From positions 1 to 36,010 of the forward strand of contig NZ_MLHL01000045.1 in the NCBI RefSeq assembly GCF_002000545.1: a DNA stretch of 36,010 nucleotides. The letters are read 5' to 3'. The position numbers and the translations under genes were made by a program. The notes below the pieces were generated by a model. The model searched no databases. It saw only the letters and a list, made by a program, of their open reading frames with translations, and was not told the DNA's origin. This document shows, piece after piece, positions 1-9,223 of the stretch. Source of the DNA: Rodentibacter trehalosifermentans (GTDB taxonomy: Bacteria; Pseudomonadota; Gammaproteobacteria; Enterobacterales; Pasteurellaceae). Positions within the stretch are counted from its first letter, which is position 1. The number at the start of each line of letters is the position of its first letter.

Positions 1-58
1 GGCAAAGGCGAAAAAATTAGCACAAGCTCAACAAGAATTAGAAAAATCTCAGGAATAA
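1..58 (+). CDS. rsxC: RsxC C-terminal end (partial), electron transport complex subunit
   Basis: Only the last 18 codons are present, in frame from position 2, ending at the TAA of 56-58. The residues are Ala/Lys/Gln/Glu-rich ([18 protein letters not shown]), which fits the low-complexity charged tail of RsxC/RnfC in Pasteurellaceae. The identification rests mainly on position: rsxD starts two bases after the stop, and rsxC normally precedes rsxD in the rsxABCDGE operon. The Fe-S domains of RsxC lie outside the window. Confidence 0.75.
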   Translation, partial: AKAKKLAQAQQELEKSQE

Positions 59-60
59 CC

Positions 61-1137
61 ATGTTTAAAATGACCAGTTCCCCTCATGCGCATTCGGGAA
101 AATTAACCGCTCGCATTATGCTTTGGGTGATCTTCGCCATGATGCCCGCATTCTTTGCGCAAGTTTATTATTTTGGCTTTGGCGTGTTCATTCAGTCAAT
201 ATTAGCCATTAGCGTTGCCCTATTGGGTGAATTTATCGTACTAAAATTACGAGGTAAAAAACCTTTAGCTTATCTTGCTGATTTCAGTGCAGTATTAACA
301 GCATTGATTTTAGCCATGGCAATTCCACCCTATGCGCCTTATTGGGTGATTATTATCGGGACATTTTGTGCCGTTGTGCTGGGTAAACAGGTTTATGGCG
401 GTTTGGGGCAAAATTTATTCAATCCGGCAATGATTGGTTATGTCATCCTGCTGATTTCTTTCCCATTACCGATGACCACATGGCTGCCGCCTCTCCATTT
501 ATTACAAGAGCCGCCCACCTTCCCTGATGCGCTTTCGCTTATCTTTTCTGGGGTCACGACCGATGGTTTTACCCTGTCACAACTCACTCAAAGTATTGAC
601 GGTATCGCTCAAGCAACACCATTGGATAGCGCCAAAATCTTTTATGCCCATCACAATGCCGTAACGGATTTTTATGAGCTCATCAAAATGCCGATTTTTA
701 TGGGCAATGGCACCGATTTCGCACAAGGTTGGTGGCAGGTCAACCTCGCCTTTTTACTGGGGGGGCTTTTTCTTCTCTTAAAACGCACAATTCATTGGCA
801 AATTCCGGTGGCAATGCTCGTTACCTTTTTCTGCTTGGCAACCCTTACCGCTCTAATGGGCAATCTCCATTTAAGTGTCATGAGCCAGATGTTTAACGGG
901 GCCATGATGTTTGGGGCCTTTTTCATTGCAACCGACCCTGTCACGGCATCGATCACACCTCGTGGAAAATTGGTTTTTGGTGCGTTAGTTGGGCTTTTTG
1001 TCTACCTTATTCGCTATCAGGGTAATTTCCCTGATGGAGTCGCCTTTGCCATTTTACTGAGTAACATTTGTGTGCCACTGATTGATCATTACACGAGACC
1101 TCGTGTGGCAGGTTATCGCTTAGAAGGAAGAAAATAA
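61..1137 (+). CDS. rsxD: RsxD, membrane subunit of the Rsx/Rnf ion-translocating electron transport complex
   Basis: The 358-residue protein has the usual RsxD length and many hydrophobic segments, so it is an integral inner-membrane protein. RsxD/RnfD belongs to the NqrB/RnfD family and carries a covalently bound FMN on a threonine; the likely site here is Thr186 in the segment [10 protein letters not shown]. Other family landmarks are [17 protein letters not shown] (about 108-124) and [17 protein letters not shown] (about 290). The ATG at 61 follows the rsxC stop after two bases and the rsxG start overlaps the rsxD stop, so the genes are co-translated. In enterobacteria the complex helps keep SoxR reduced, and in other bacteria Rnf couples ferredoxin/NADH electron transfer to ion pumping. 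Which applies here is not visible. Confidence 0.95.
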   Translation: MFKMTSSPHAHSGKLTARIMLWVIFAMMPAFFAQVYYFGFGVFIQSILAISVALLGEFIVLKLRGKKPLAYLADFSAVLTALILAMAIPPYAPYWVIIIGTFCAVVLGKQVYGGLGQNLFNPAMIGYVILLISFPLPMTTWLPPLHLLQEPPTFPDALSLIFSGVTTDGFTLSQLTQSIDGIAQATPLDSAKIFYAHHNAVTDFYELIKMPIFMGNGTDFAQGWWQVNLAFLLGGLFLLLKRTIHWQIPVAMLVTFFCLATLTALMGNLHLSVMSQMFNGAMMFGAFFIATDPVTASITPRGKLVFGALVGLFVYLIRYQGNFPDGVAFAILLSNICVPLIDHYTRPRVAGYRLEGRK

Positions 1138-1754
1138 TGGGCATTGTTAAAACCACCTCACGCTATGGAATGATTTTAGGATTAGTCGCATTAATCTGTA
1201 CCGCTATTTCCTCGGGCATCTTTTTCCTGACAAAAGATAAAATTGACGAAACCATGGCGGCACAACAACGTGAACGCCTATTAGAAGTGATTCCCCATGA
1301 CTATTTTGATAACCCGCTTGTGGAAAGTGCGGTCATTCCAAAGAGTGAAAATTTAGCCGGAATTCAAAAAGTTTATTTTGCTAAAAAAGGGCAAAACATT
1401 ACCGCTTATGCTTATGAAACCACCGCACCGGATGGCTATTCCGGTGATATCCGCTTACTGGTGGGGCTAACCCCTAAAGGGGAAATTCTCGGTGTGCGAG
1501 TGATTGAACATCACGAAACCCCGGGATTGGGCGATAAAATAGAGCTACGAATTTCCAATTGGATTTTAAGTTTTAATCATAAATCCATTAATGAAACGAA
1601 CCTCAATGATTGGGCGGTAAAAAAAGATGGCGGGAAATTTGATCAATTTTCCGGTGCAACCATTACACCTCGTGCCATTGTTAATCAAGTAAAACGCTCC
1701 GCTTTATTGATGCTTAATCATCAAACCGAACTTCAGCAACTCACTCTCCCATAA
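1137..1754 (+). CDS. rsxG: RsxG, FMN-binding subunit of the Rsx/Rnf complex
   Basis: The 205-residue protein has one N-terminal membrane segment (about 12-32) and a periplasmic FMN-binding domain. The flavinylation motif SGATIT is present at 172-177, with Thr175 the expected covalent FMN acceptor. HHETPGLG at about 125-132 is another conserved family segment. The ATG shares one base with the rsxD stop (TAATG), so translation is coupled. An exact uptake signal (AAGTGCGGT) lies inside the gene at 1325-1333. Confidence 0.95.
   Translation: MGIVKTTSRYGMILGLVALICTAISSGIFFLTKDKIDETMAAQQRERLLEVIPHDYFDNPLVESAVIPKSENLAGIQKVYFAKKGQNITAYAYETTAPDGYSGDIRLLVGLTPKGEILGVRVIEHHETPGLGDKIELRISNWILSFNHKSINETNLNDWAVKKDGGKFDQFSGATITPRAIVNQVKRSALLMLNHQTELQQLTLP
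1325..1333 (+). repeat. Pasteurellaceae DNA uptake signal (USS, AAGTGCGGT); first of about 20 in the window
   Basis: Exact 9-mers found by eye, both orientations: 1325, 3232, 4826, 4924, 8819, 9757, 11241, 11938, 13427, 13456, 15015, 15328, 17201, 18189, 18887, 31594, 32304, 32653, 34345 and 34782. They occur in genes and between genes. None was found from 18960 to 30370, where only one-mismatch copies are seen (about 22736 and 29306). This is the Hin-type dialect, which places the host in the Haemophilus/Aggregatibacter/Pasteurella part of the family. Confidence 0.95.
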
Positions 1755-1778
1755 GGACTGCGATAAAGGACTGTGATA
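1753..1778 (+). repeat. Tandem 13-bp duplication containing the rsxE ribosome binding site
   Basis: Two adjacent 13-base units, AAGGACTGCGATA (1753-1765) and AAGGACTGTGATA (1766-1778), differ at one base. Each carries AAGGA. The second copy is correctly spaced (7 bases) from the rsxE ATG at 1778. The first overlaps the rsxG stop. Confidence 0.7.
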
Positions 1779-2500
1779 TGACAAATTCAACCGAAAAAAC
1801 GACTGCACTTTTTGAAGAGGAAACCCCTCAGCAGTCTGTTGAAACCGCCAAAAACACCATTGAATGGAAAGCCATTTTCACGCAAGGCATTTGGAAAAAT
1901 AACCCTGCAATTGTTCAATTACTCGGGCTTTGTCCATTGTTGGCGGTGTCCAGTACAGCGACCAACGCACTGGGTTTAGGGCTTGCAACCATGTTGGTAT
2001 TAACCTGTACCAACACGGTTATCTCTTTATTTCGCAAACACATTCCCCATGAAATTCGTATTCCTATTTATGTGATGATTATTGCCACCACCGTAACTGT
2101 GGTGCAATTATTGATGAACGCTTACACCTATACACTCTATCAATCCTTGGGGATTTTTATTCCGCTTATTGTGACAAACTGTATTGTAATTGGGCGGGCA
2201 GAAGCCTTTGCTTCCAAAAACAGCCTTTTACATTCAATATGGGACGGTTTTTCAATGGGGTGTGGCATGGCATTGAGCCTAACTGTGCTTGGTGCGCTGC
2301 GTGAAATTCTCGGACAAGGCACGCTTTTTGAAGGGATTGAGCATCTTTTTGGCGAACAGGCTAAATTTCTCACTTGGCATATTTACCAAATAGACAGCAG
2401 CTTTTTACTTTTCATCCTGCCACCGGGTGCATTTATCGGCTTAGGGCTCCTCCTCGCCCTCAAAAACAGAATTGACAATCATCAGAAAGTGAAAAAGTAA
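1778..2500 (+). CDS. rsxE: RsxE, membrane subunit of the Rsx/Rnf complex
   Basis: The 240-residue protein belongs to the RnfA/RnfE/NqrD/NqrE family. It has about six hydrophobic segments and the family segments [18 protein letters not shown] (about 41-58) and [13 protein letters not shown] (about 172-184). The N-terminus up to about residue 30 is polar and slightly longer than in many homologues. The ATG at 1778 has an AAGGA seven bases upstream. It is the last rsx gene; the next gene, nth, is the usual neighbour in gamma-proteobacteria. Confidence 0.95.
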   Translation: MTNSTEKTTALFEEETPQQSVETAKNTIEWKAIFTQGIWKNNPAIVQLLGLCPLLAVSSTATNALGLGLATMLVLTCTNTVISLFRKHIPHEIRIPIYVMIIATTVTVVQLLMNAYTYTLYQSLGIFIPLIVTNCIVIGRAEAFASKNSLLHSIWDGFSMGCGMALSLTVLGALREILGQGTLFEGIEHLFGEQAKFLTWHIYQIDSSFLLFILPPGAFIGLGLLLALKNRIDNHQKVKK

Positions 2501-2540
2501 CCATTAAGGCGTCGTCTAATTTGCCTGAGTGTGTTCTTTG

Positions 2541-2566
2541 CTACTTTTTGCACAACCAAAAAGTAG
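2541..2566. repeat. Palindrome (9-bp stem) immediately upstream of nth
   Basis: CTACTTTTT (2541-2549) and AAAAAGTAG (2558-2566) form a perfect stem around an 8-base loop. It ends only two bases before the AAGGA of nth. The pattern recalls short dispersed palindromes of the ACTTTTTG..CAAAAAGT kind found between genes in many proteobacteria. It is not followed by a T-run, so it is not a clear terminator for the rsx operon. Confidence 0.5.
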
Positions 2567-2578
2567 AAGGAAAATATT

Positions 2579-3214
2579 ATGAACCAGAAAAAAAGAATTG
2601 AAATACTCACCCGATTACGGGATAACAACCCCCATCCGACGACAGAATTACAGTATAATTCGCCTTTTGAATTATTAATCGCGGTGATTTTATCGGCACA
2701 GGCCACAGATAAAGGGGTAAATAAAGCAACAGAGAAACTTTTTCCCGTTGCCAATACGCCACAAGCCATTTTGGATTTAGGTTTAGAGGGGTTAAAAAGC
2801 TATATTAAAACCATTGGGCTTTATAATAGTAAAGCGGAAAATATCATTAAAACCTGCCGTGATCTCATCGAAAAACACAAAGGTGAAGTACCTGAAGATC
2901 GTGAAGCCCTCGAAGCCCTTGCCGGTGTTGGGCGAAAAACAGCGAATGTGGTGTTAAATACTGCCTTTGGTCACCCGACGATTGCGGTCGATACCCACAT
3001 TTTTCGGGTATGCAATCGCACCCATTTCGCTCCGGGTAAAGATGTCGTCAAAGTGGAAGAAAAACTCTTAAAAGTCGTACCTGATGAATTTAAAGTGGAT
3101 GTGCACCATTGGCTCATTTTACATGGTCGCTACACTTGTGTAGCAAGAAAGCCCCGTTGCGGTTCCTGTATTATCGAAGATCTTTGTGAATATAAAGAGA
3201 AAACCGAATATTAA
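2579..3214 (+). CDS. nth: Endonuclease III, DNA glycosylase/AP lyase
   Basis: At 211 residues it matches E. coli Nth in length. It removes oxidised pyrimidines and cleaves the abasic site in base excision repair. The helix-hairpin-helix is LAGVGRKTANVV (114-125) with catalytic Lys120; catalytic Asp138 is in VDTHIFR. The [4Fe-4S] cysteines are Cys187, Cys194, Cys197 and Cys203, in the canonical C-x6-C-x2-C-x5-C spacing. The SD AAGGA lies just before ATG 2579. It follows rsxE by 78 bases and may be in the same transcription unit. Confidence 0.98.
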   Translation: MNQKKRIEILTRLRDNNPHPTTELQYNSPFELLIAVILSAQATDKGVNKATEKLFPVANTPQAILDLGLEGLKSYIKTIGLYNSKAENIIKTCRDLIEKHKGEVPEDREALEALAGVGRKTANVVLNTAFGHPTIAVDTHIFRVCNRTHFAPGKDVVKVEEKLLKVVPDEFKVDVHHWLILHGRYTCVARKPRCGSCIIEDLCEYKEKTEY

Positions 3215-3258
3215 AAATCATTTATTTTTTGACCGCACTTTTATTAATAGGAAAAACA

Positions 3259-4632
3259 ATGACAACAAATAAACAACAACGTCAAACTTGGTCAAGCCGC
3301 TTAACTTATGTGATGACCGTTGCCGGTGCAACGGTGGGTTTTGGTGCAACATGGCGCTTCCCTTACCTTGTGGGTGAAAATGGCGGCGGCGCCTATGTGC
3401 TACTTTTTTGTCTTGCGATGATCGTGATCGGCATTCCCATGATCCTCGTAGAAAATGTGATTGGTCGCCGCTTGCGTGTCAATTCCATTGATGCCTTTGG
3501 GGATAAACTTCAGGATAAAGGCAGAGGTATTTCCAAATATTGGAAAATTATCGGCTATATGGGATTGCTCGGTGCTTTTGGCATTATGGCCTATTACATG
3601 GTGCTGGGCGGCTGGGTGATTTCTTATATTGTCAGCCTCATCAGCGGCAGTCTTGATATTTCCGCACCGATCACCAAAGAGGTAGCAAAGAACTTCTACG
3701 ATCTGCATATTGGTAATAGCCCTTATGAAATCATCAGCTATACCTTCCTCTTTGTGGTGGTGAATTACATTATTTTGGCAAAAGGCATTATTGGCGGAAT
3801 TGAGCGTTCAGTAAAATATTTAATGCCTCTCCTGTTTATTTTCTTAATCGGTATGGTGATCCGCAATATCACCTTACCGGGTGCAATGGAAGGGATCACT
3901 TTCTATTTAAAACCGGACTTCAGCAAAATCACGCCTGAACTTTTCGTTTTTGTATTAGGGCAAGTGTTCTTTGCCTTAAGCCTTGGCTTTGGTGTGCTAA
4001 TCACCCTTTCAAGCTATCTGAATAAAGAGGAAAACCTCATTCAAACCGCTGTGATTACCGGTTTTACCAATACCATTATTGCGGTATTGGCAGGATTTAT
4101 GATCTTTCCTTCATTATTCACTTTTGGTATCGAACCCAATGCCGGCCCGACACTAGTATTCCAAAGTCTGCCTATCGTCTTTTCCCATTTGTGGGCAGGT
4201 AAATTCTTTGCAATTATTTTCTTTAGTTTGTTATTAATTGCCGCCCTCACCACCTCTATTACCATTTATGAAGTGCTTATCACCGCATTACAAGAAAAAC
4301 TCCGTATGCGCCGTGGAAAAGCCATTGCACTGGTTTTAGGGGGAATTTTCTTACTTGGTAACATTCCCGCTATTTTAGGCGATAACCTTTGGAAAGATTT
4401 TACGCTTTTTGGCAAAAGTATTTTTGATTTCTATGACTATGCAAGCGGTAATATACTGTTTATGCTCACCGCACTAGGCTGCGCCGTTTTTGTAGGCTTT
4501 GTGCTGAAAGATGAAGCGAAAAAGGAACTCTCTCCGACACCGGATTCGACCTTCACTAAAATCTGGTTTAACTATGTAAAATTTGTTGTGCCTGTCATCA
4601 TTTTGGTGATTTTTATCAGCAACCTTTTCTAG
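3259..4632 (+). CDS. Neurotransmitter:sodium symporter (NSS/SNF) family transporter
   Basis: This is a multi-pass inner-membrane protein, probably an Na+-coupled amino acid importer. The N-terminal segment ATVGFGATWRFPYLVGENGG is the family's unwound TM1 sodium/substrate region, and a central Leu/Phe-rich core of about 11-12 hydrophobic segments follows. An upstream in-frame ATG at 3229 exists, but it lies next to an uptake signal (3232-3240). The ATG at 3259 is preceded by AGGAAA at the right distance and gives the usual N-terminus MTTNKQQRQTW, so I use 3259 (457 residues). The substrate cannot be read from sequence; bacterial homologues carry tryptophan, tyrosine or leucine. Confidence 0.9.
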   Translation: MTTNKQQRQTWSSRLTYVMTVAGATVGFGATWRFPYLVGENGGGAYVLLFCLAMIVIGIPMILVENVIGRRLRVNSIDAFGDKLQDKGRGISKYWKIIGYMGLLGAFGIMAYYMVLGGWVISYIVSLISGSLDISAPITKEVAKNFYDLHIGNSPYEIISYTFLFVVVNYIILAKGIIGGIERSVKYLMPLLFIFLIGMVIRNITLPGAMEGITFYLKPDFSKITPELFVFVLGQVFFALSLGFGVLITLSSYLNKEENLIQTAVITGFTNTIIAVLAGFMIFPSLFTFGIEPNAGPTLVFQSLPIVFSHLWAGKFFAIIFFSLLLIAALTTSITIYEVLITALQEKLRMRRGKAIALVLGGIFLLGNIPAILGDNLWKDFTLFGKSIFDFYDYASGNILFMLTALGCAVFVGFVLKDEAKKELSPTPDSTFTKIWFNYVKFVVPVIILVIFISNLF

Positions 4633-4637
4633 CCCAC

Positions 4638-4666
4638 AAAAAACCGAGTGACGACTCGGTTTTTTT
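4638..4666. terminator. Bidirectional intrinsic terminator between the NSS transporter and uup
   Basis: CCGAGT (4644-4649) pairs with ACTCGG (4654-4659) around GACG. The stem is extended by A/T pairs and flanked by an A-run and a T-run, so it can stop both the plus-strand transporter and the minus-strand uup transcript. Confidence 0.85.
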
Positions 4667-4669
4667 ACA

Positions 4670-6604
4670 TTATTTATTTTCCGCCAAATTTTTCTTTTCT
4701 TCTAATTCTTCCCAACGTAAAAAAGCCTCCTCAAGGGCAGCTTCCACTTCCGTCAGCTCCCGCAGTTTCGCATCCGTTACTTCATGGGATTGTTGGAAAA
4801 ATTCAGGCGCCCCAACTTCTGTTTGAAGTGCGGTCAATTTTTCTTCCAAATCTTCCAATTGTTGCGGTAATTGTTCCAGTTCACGCTGTTCTTTATAGGA
4901 TAATTTCACAGATTTCGGCTTAGAAGTGCGGTCAGTTTTAGCAAGATTTTCTTGCGGTTTTGAGCGTAATTTCTTCGCCACTTCTTGTTCAGCCCTACTT
5001 GCCCAAAAGTTGGCTTGCTGCTGTTTTGCCTCAAAGAAACCACCTACATATTTATTCACTACACCATCACCTTCAAATAGATAACATTCTGTCACTGTGT
5101 TATCAATAAATTGGCGGTCATGGCTTACAATTAATAATGTCCCTTGGTAATCCGTTAAAATTTCCTCAAGCAATTCTAAGGTTTCTACATCTAAATCATT
5201 GGTCGGTTCATCAAGAATCAGCAAATTATTGGGTTTTAGCAACAGTTTTGCCAACAACAGACGATTACGCTCCCCACCCGATAAAGCCTTCACCGGTGTC
5301 ATCGCCCGTTTAGGCGGGAATAAAAAATCTTGTAAATAGCCTAACACATGACGCTTTACTCCATTTATCTCAATATCTTGCTTGCCATCGGCAACGTTAT
5401 CCATCACCGTTTTTTCCGGATCAAGATCAGCACGATATTGATCAAAATAAGCAATGTCTAATTTTGTCCCCGTCTTAATTTTTCCTGCTGTAGGTTGGGT
5501 TTCGCCGAGAAATAATTTGATAAAGGTCGTTTTACCACAGCCATTGGGCCCGACTAGGGCAATTTTATCTCCCCGTAAAATGGTGGTGCTGAAATCTTTT
5601 AACAATTGTTTTCCTGCCAGCTCATAGCTCACATTTTCCATTTCAAAGACTATTTTTCCGGAACGGGTTGAGGTATCAAGCTGTAATTTTGCCTCTCCCA
5701 TCACCTCACGACGCCGACGTCGTTCTTCACGCATGGCTTTTAAAGCACGAACCCGCCCTTCATTGCGGGTTCGGCGTGCTTTTATACCTTGACGAATCCA
5801 CACTTCTTCTTGTGCTAATTTTTTATCAAATAATTCATTTTGTAGGGCTTCGACTCGGAGATTTTCTTCTTTTGTGGTGAGATATAAATCATAGTTCCCC
5901 GGATAGGAAACAAGCTGTCCTCGATCTAAATCCACAATGCGTGTCGCCATTTTGCGAATAAAAGAACGGTCATGAGAAATAAATACAATGCTACCGCTAA
6001 ATTCCAACAGGAAACTTTCTAACCATTCAATGGCTTCCACATCTAAATGGTTGGTCGGCTCATCAAGCAACAAGACATCAGGGTCGCAAACCAAAGCACG
6101 AGCTAATGCCGCTTTACGCAACCACCCCCCTGAAAGTTCACTCAGTTTGGTATTAGGGTTTAAACCTAATTTGAGCAGCACTTCATGAATTTTATTTTCA
6201 AATCGCCAACCGTCAGCATGTTCTAATTTGGCTTGAATTTGTTCCAATTGGCTTAGCATTTGATCCGTATAATTTTCTTCAAGCTCAACAGAAATGCGGT
6301 GGTATTCTTTTAATAAATCCGTTAAATGCCCAATGCCCTCTGCCACATAATCAAAAACATTACCTGCAGTATTACGGGGGGGATCTTGCTCAAGACGGGA
6401 GACCACCAACTCTTTTTCATATTGGATCTTACCATCGTCCAACAATACCTCTCCGGCAATAATTTTGAGTAAAGTGGATTTCCCCGCCCCATTTCTTCCT
6501 ACCAAACAAACCCGTTCGTTCGGTTCAATATGAAGTTCGGTATGATCTAATAAGGGGGCATCACTAAAAGAAAGATAGCCATTTGTTAAGCTAATTAATG
6601 CCAC
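4670..6604 (-). CDS. uup: Uup, ABC-F family ATPase
   Basis: This soluble protein has two ABC ATPase domains and no membrane segments. Domain 1 has GRNGAGKST (about 36-44), LSGGW and LLLDEPTNHLD; domain 2 has GPNGCGKTT, LSGGER and LILDEPTNDLD. A charged linker lies between them, and a C-terminal coiled coil (from about residue 565) is the Uup DNA-binding type region. Family members act on ribosomes or branched DNA; E. coli Uup affects precise transposon excision. Two in-frame GTG codons are possible starts, 6610 and 6604. GAGG lies five bases before 6604, which gives the usual MALISL N-terminus, so 6604 is chosen (644 residues). Two exact uptake signals lie in the 3' part. Confidence 0.93.
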   Translation of the reverse strand: MALISLTNGYLSFSDAPLLDHTELHIEPNERVCLVGRNGAGKSTLLKIIAGEVLLDDGKIQYEKELVVSRLEQDPPRNTAGNVFDYVAEGIGHLTDLLKEYHRISVELEENYTDQMLSQLEQIQAKLEHADGWRFENKIHEVLLKLGLNPNTKLSELSGGWLRKAALARALVCDPDVLLLDEPTNHLDVEAIEWLESFLLEFSGSIVFISHDRSFIRKMATRIVDLDRGQLVSYPGNYDLYLTTKEENLRVEALQNELFDKKLAQEEVWIRQGIKARRTRNEGRVRALKAMREERRRRREVMGEAKLQLDTSTRSGKIVFEMENVSYELAGKQLLKDFSTTILRGDKIALVGPNGCGKTTFIKLFLGETQPTAGKIKTGTKLDIAYFDQYRADLDPEKTVMDNVADGKQDIEINGVKRHVLGYLQDFLFPPKRAMTPVKALSGGERNRLLLAKLLLKPNNLLILDEPTNDLDVETLELLEEILTDYQGTLLIVSHDRQFIDNTVTECYLFEGDGVVNKYVGGFFEAKQQQANFWASRAEQEVAKKLRSKPQENLAKTDRTSKPKSVKLSYKEQRELEQLPQQLEDLEEKLTALQTEVGAPEFFQQSHEVTDAKLRELTEVEAALEEAFLRWEELEEKKNLAENK

Positions 6605-6793
6605 AATCACCTCGCAAAAATTTGATTAAATTTATTGATATTTATTCACGCCTTTAACGCCCTTGGCATTCAAAACACCTTGATTTTTGACCGCACTATT
6701 TTATACGGTTTGGACAGAAAAACGAAAAGATGAAAAATGGGCAATGAATAAGAAATTTTACAGCCAATTGACAAATAACCTCATCATCACTAA

Positions 6794-6820
6794 GAAAAAA
6801 GGACGCTTTTCAGCGTCCTC
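6794..6820 (-). terminator. Intrinsic terminator of the infC-rpmI-rplT operon
   Basis: AGGACGC (6800-6806) and GCGTCCT (6813-6819) form a 7-bp stem. Read on the minus strand it comes 20 bases after the rplT stop and is followed by a run of Ts. Confidence 0.85.
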
Positions 6821-6839
6821 ATTCTCTAAACTTTAAAAA

Positions 6840-7196
<357 letters not shown>

Positions 7197-7258
7197 TTAA
7201 TCTCCTATGTCTATTTTCTACTAAATGAACTAATCGTACGTTTCGCTTAAATAACGGC

Positions 7259-7456
7259 TTATGCGTATGGTAAGCAAGCTACGACTAAAACTTGGTCAGC
7301 TTTCGCTACCATGGATTTATGACGTAAATGACGTTTACGTTTAGTTGTTTTTTTAGTCAAAATATGACGTAAGTGAGATTGTTTACGCTTAAAACCGCCG
7401 GAAGCTGTTTTTTTGAAACGCTTAGCAGCACCGCGTACTGTTTTGATTTTAGGCAT
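7259..7456 (-). CDS. rpmI: Ribosomal protein L35
   Basis: The 65-residue basic protein starts [17 protein letters not shown], as L35 does, and has the usual length. It is a 50S subunit protein. A GGAG lies about ten bases upstream of the ATG. The stretch from here up to infC is the place where L20 acts as translational repressor in E. coli. Confidence 0.98.
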
Positions 7457-7660
7457 TGTTAAAATAACTCCGCATTTTTCGTTTAAACAACATAATCAGG
7501 CGAACTAAAAAGTTACTTGAAAGGCACTGATCATTTCCATCATCAGGCAAATAAATTGCCTTTTCTCAACGTCGTTAGGCTGCGTAGTCTGCCCAACTGA
7601 CGTGACTTTTCACTTTCGTGAAAAGATTTTTGTTAAGATGTTAATCTCAACAAAAAATTC
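7457..7660 (-). promoter_or_regulatory. infC-rpmI intergenic leader, candidate L20 translational operator
   Basis: These 204 bases hold no gene. Two stems are visible: CTTTTCAC/GTGAAAAG with a 4-base loop (7606-7625), and AGGCAA/TTGCCT with a 5-base loop (7543-7559 region). In E. coli L20 binds a pseudoknot in this same interval to repress rpmI and rplT. That this leader does the same is inference from gene order and structure, not a demonstrated match. Confidence 0.4.
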
Positions 7661-8203
7661 TTATTTTTTCTTCGGGGCTAACACCATCACCGCTTGACGG
7701 CCTTCTAATTTACCCGGCGCAGATTCTACCACTGAAATCTCCGCTAAATCATTTTTTACCCGTTCCAACACATCTAAACCGATATCTTGGTGCGCCATTT
7801 CACGACCGCGGAAACGCACAGTAATTTTTGCTTTATCGCCATCTTCTAAGAAACGGATAAGACTGCGTAATTTAACTTGGTAATCCCCTTCATCGGTCCC
7901 CGGACGGAATTTAATTTCTTTCACTTGGACGACTTTTTGTTTTTTCTTCTGCTCTTTAGCGGTCTTACTTTTTTCGTAGAGGAATTTACCGTAGTTCATA
8001 ATGCGGCAAACCGGGGGTTCTGCATTTGGACTAATTTCAACAAGATCAAGCTCCGCTTGCTCTGCCATATCTAAGGCTTGTTGAATAGAAACAATGCCTA
8101 ATTGTTCACCATCTTGGTCAATTAAACGAACTTCTTTTACACGAATTTCATCATTAATGCGATTCGGGCGATTCACTGCCGGTGCTTTTTTTACGGTTTT
8201 AAT
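7661..8203 (-). CDS. infC: Translation initiation factor IF-3 (AUU start)
   Basis: The protein is IF-3 along its length: an N-domain with [18 protein letters not shown], the linker [20 protein letters not shown], and a C-domain with [16 protein letters not shown]-3 binds 30S subunits and proofreads the initiator tRNA/start codon. No ATG or GTG fits the conserved N-terminus. Two ATT codons in tandem (8206 and 8203) follow AAGGA, and the second gives IKTVKK at the position of E. coli's AUU start and exactly 180 residues, as in E. coli. Because IF-3 rejects AUU starts, this codon normally autoregulates the gene. The open frame continues upstream to 8326, but that part does not look like IF-3. 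Confidence 0.96.
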   Translation of the reverse strand: MKTVKKAPAVNRPNRINDEIRVKEVRLIDQDGEQLGIVSIQQALDMAEQAELDLVEISPNAEPPVCRIMNYGKFLYEKSKTAKEQKKKQKVVQVKEIKFRPGTDEGDYQVKLRSLIRFLEDGDKAKITVRFRGREMAHQDIGLDVLERVKNDLAEISVVESAPGKLEGRQAVMVLAPKKK

Positions 8204-8231
8204 AATCGTATTCCTTCTATTAATTTTATGT

Positions 8232-8268
8232 AAAAACCTTTCACAATAAGCGAAAGATTCCCGGTTTT
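8232..8268 (-). promoter_or_regulatory. Attenuator-like hairpin in the infC leader
   Basis: On the minus strand AAAACC and CTTTC pair with GAAAG and GGTTTT, followed by a short T-run, about 30 bases before the infC start. It could be a leader terminator or simply leader structure. Confidence 0.3.
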
Positions 8269-8299
8269 CCCAAGTTAAAAGTGAGTAAAACGGGCGGAT

Positions 8300-8326
8300 T
8301 TTATAGTATCCACCGATTTTATGCAA
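8300..8326 (-). promoter_or_regulatory. Possible infC promoter
   Basis: On the minus strand TTGCAT (8326-8321) and TATAAA (8305-8300) are 15 bases apart in the short gap after the mutarotase gene. The spacing is short of the ideal 17, so this is tentative. Confidence 0.3.
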
Positions 8327-8332
8327 CAGAAT

Positions 8333-9145
8333 TTAGCCCTTTACCTCAATTTCCACAGCAACACTTTCACCAAATGCTAATAAATGTTCAATTCTTGCGG
8401 TTTCTAAACAAACCATATGTTGATAAGCTTGCTCACTCATTGCACTTGTAGGTTTATGCCACGGATTCCAAAGGACAAGCTCTCCGGCATTATGATGATG
8501 CAATCTAATAGTACGATTTAATCGCTTATCCACAATTTGATTTTGTGTTTTCTCGGCAGAATAAATGCAATCTACATTTTCTGTAATCATTCGGGGCGAA
8601 GGCACAGTTTCCATCTGTTGCGTGAGGCTGTTAAAACAGGTGGTAGGTAAATTTTCAATGCTAATTTGATGAATATCTCCCACATTAAAATAACTGTGTA
8701 ACGCCACTTGTGCCGGCTGTTTTCCATAATGTGTAAAGGTGATACGGCATTTATCCGTAAAAATCATTTCCACCTTTGCTTCAATAATATGCAAATCGGA
8801 AAACAACGAAAAAACTAACCGCACTTTATCTTTCGCCACATCGTAATGGCTGAGTTGCCACAGACGAATTCGAGCCGTGCCATGCGCAGGTTGTTTCACT
8901 GAGCCAAACCATGGGTAGCAAATGGGCACGCCGCCACGAATCGCCGTGCCCATTTGAAACGGCTCAATTTCGCTCAACCATAACATATCTTGCTTTGCCC
9001 CACTTGGCTGCCAACTCAATAATTGCGCGCCTTGAAGGGAAATTTGGGCTATTCCAACGGCGTGTTTTAAATGTAGCACGGGAATATCGTTTTGTTGCAC
9101 CAGATTGAGTTCCGGAGTGAGGGTTTTGAGTAATTGTATTTTCAT
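8333..9145 (-). CDS. D-hexose-6-phosphate mutarotase (YeaD/HI1317 type)
   Basis: The 270-residue cytoplasmic protein is of the aldose-1-epimerase superfold, of the group that interconverts anomers of glucose-6-phosphate. Family landmarks are AIRGGVPICYPWFG, PAHGTARIRLW, ALHSYFNVGDI (catalytic His region) and VCLETARIEH (catalytic Glu region). The frame is open to a TTG at 9157, but ATG 9145 is preceded by GGAA at seven bases and matches the family N-terminus MKIQLLKTLTPE. The gene lies upstream of infC on the same strand and could read through into it. It contains an exact uptake signal at 8819-8827. Confidence 0.9.
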   Translation of the reverse strand: MKIQLLKTLTPELNLVQQNDIPVLHLKHAVGIAQISLQGAQLLSWQPSGAKQDMLWLSEIEPFQMGTAIRGGVPICYPWFGSVKQPAHGTARIRLWQLSHYDVAKDKVRLVFSLFSDLHIIEAKVEMIFTDKCRITFTHYGKQPAQVALHSYFNVGDIHQISIENLPTTCFNSLTQQMETVPSPRMITENVDCIYSAEKTQNQIVDKRLNRTIRLHHHNAGELVLWNPWHKPTSAMSEQAYQHMVCLETARIEHLLAFGESVAVEIEVKG

Positions 9146-9180
9146 ATTTCGTTCCAATTAAAATTCGTGAAAATAAACAA

Positions 9181-9205
9181 AGGGCGTATGTTACGCCCTC
9201 CCAGC
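9181..9205 (-). terminator. Intrinsic terminator after the sulfatase gene
   Basis: AGGGCGTA (9181-9188) pairs with TACGCCCT (9192-9199) across a 3-base loop. On the minus strand it lies about 25 bases after the sulfatase stop and is followed by a T-rich stretch. Confidence 0.6.
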
Positions 9206-9223
9206 CCTAATGAAAAGGATTGA

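Noticed and set aside
3229-3258. Upstream ATG for the NSS transporter
   Set aside because: It is next to an uptake signal without an SD, whereas ATG 3259 has AGGAAA and the family-like N-terminus.
8204-8326. N-terminal extension of IF-3
   Set aside because: It relies on a non-standard start, does not resemble IF-3 and would overlap the likely leader and promoter; the AUU at 8203 gives the exact family length.
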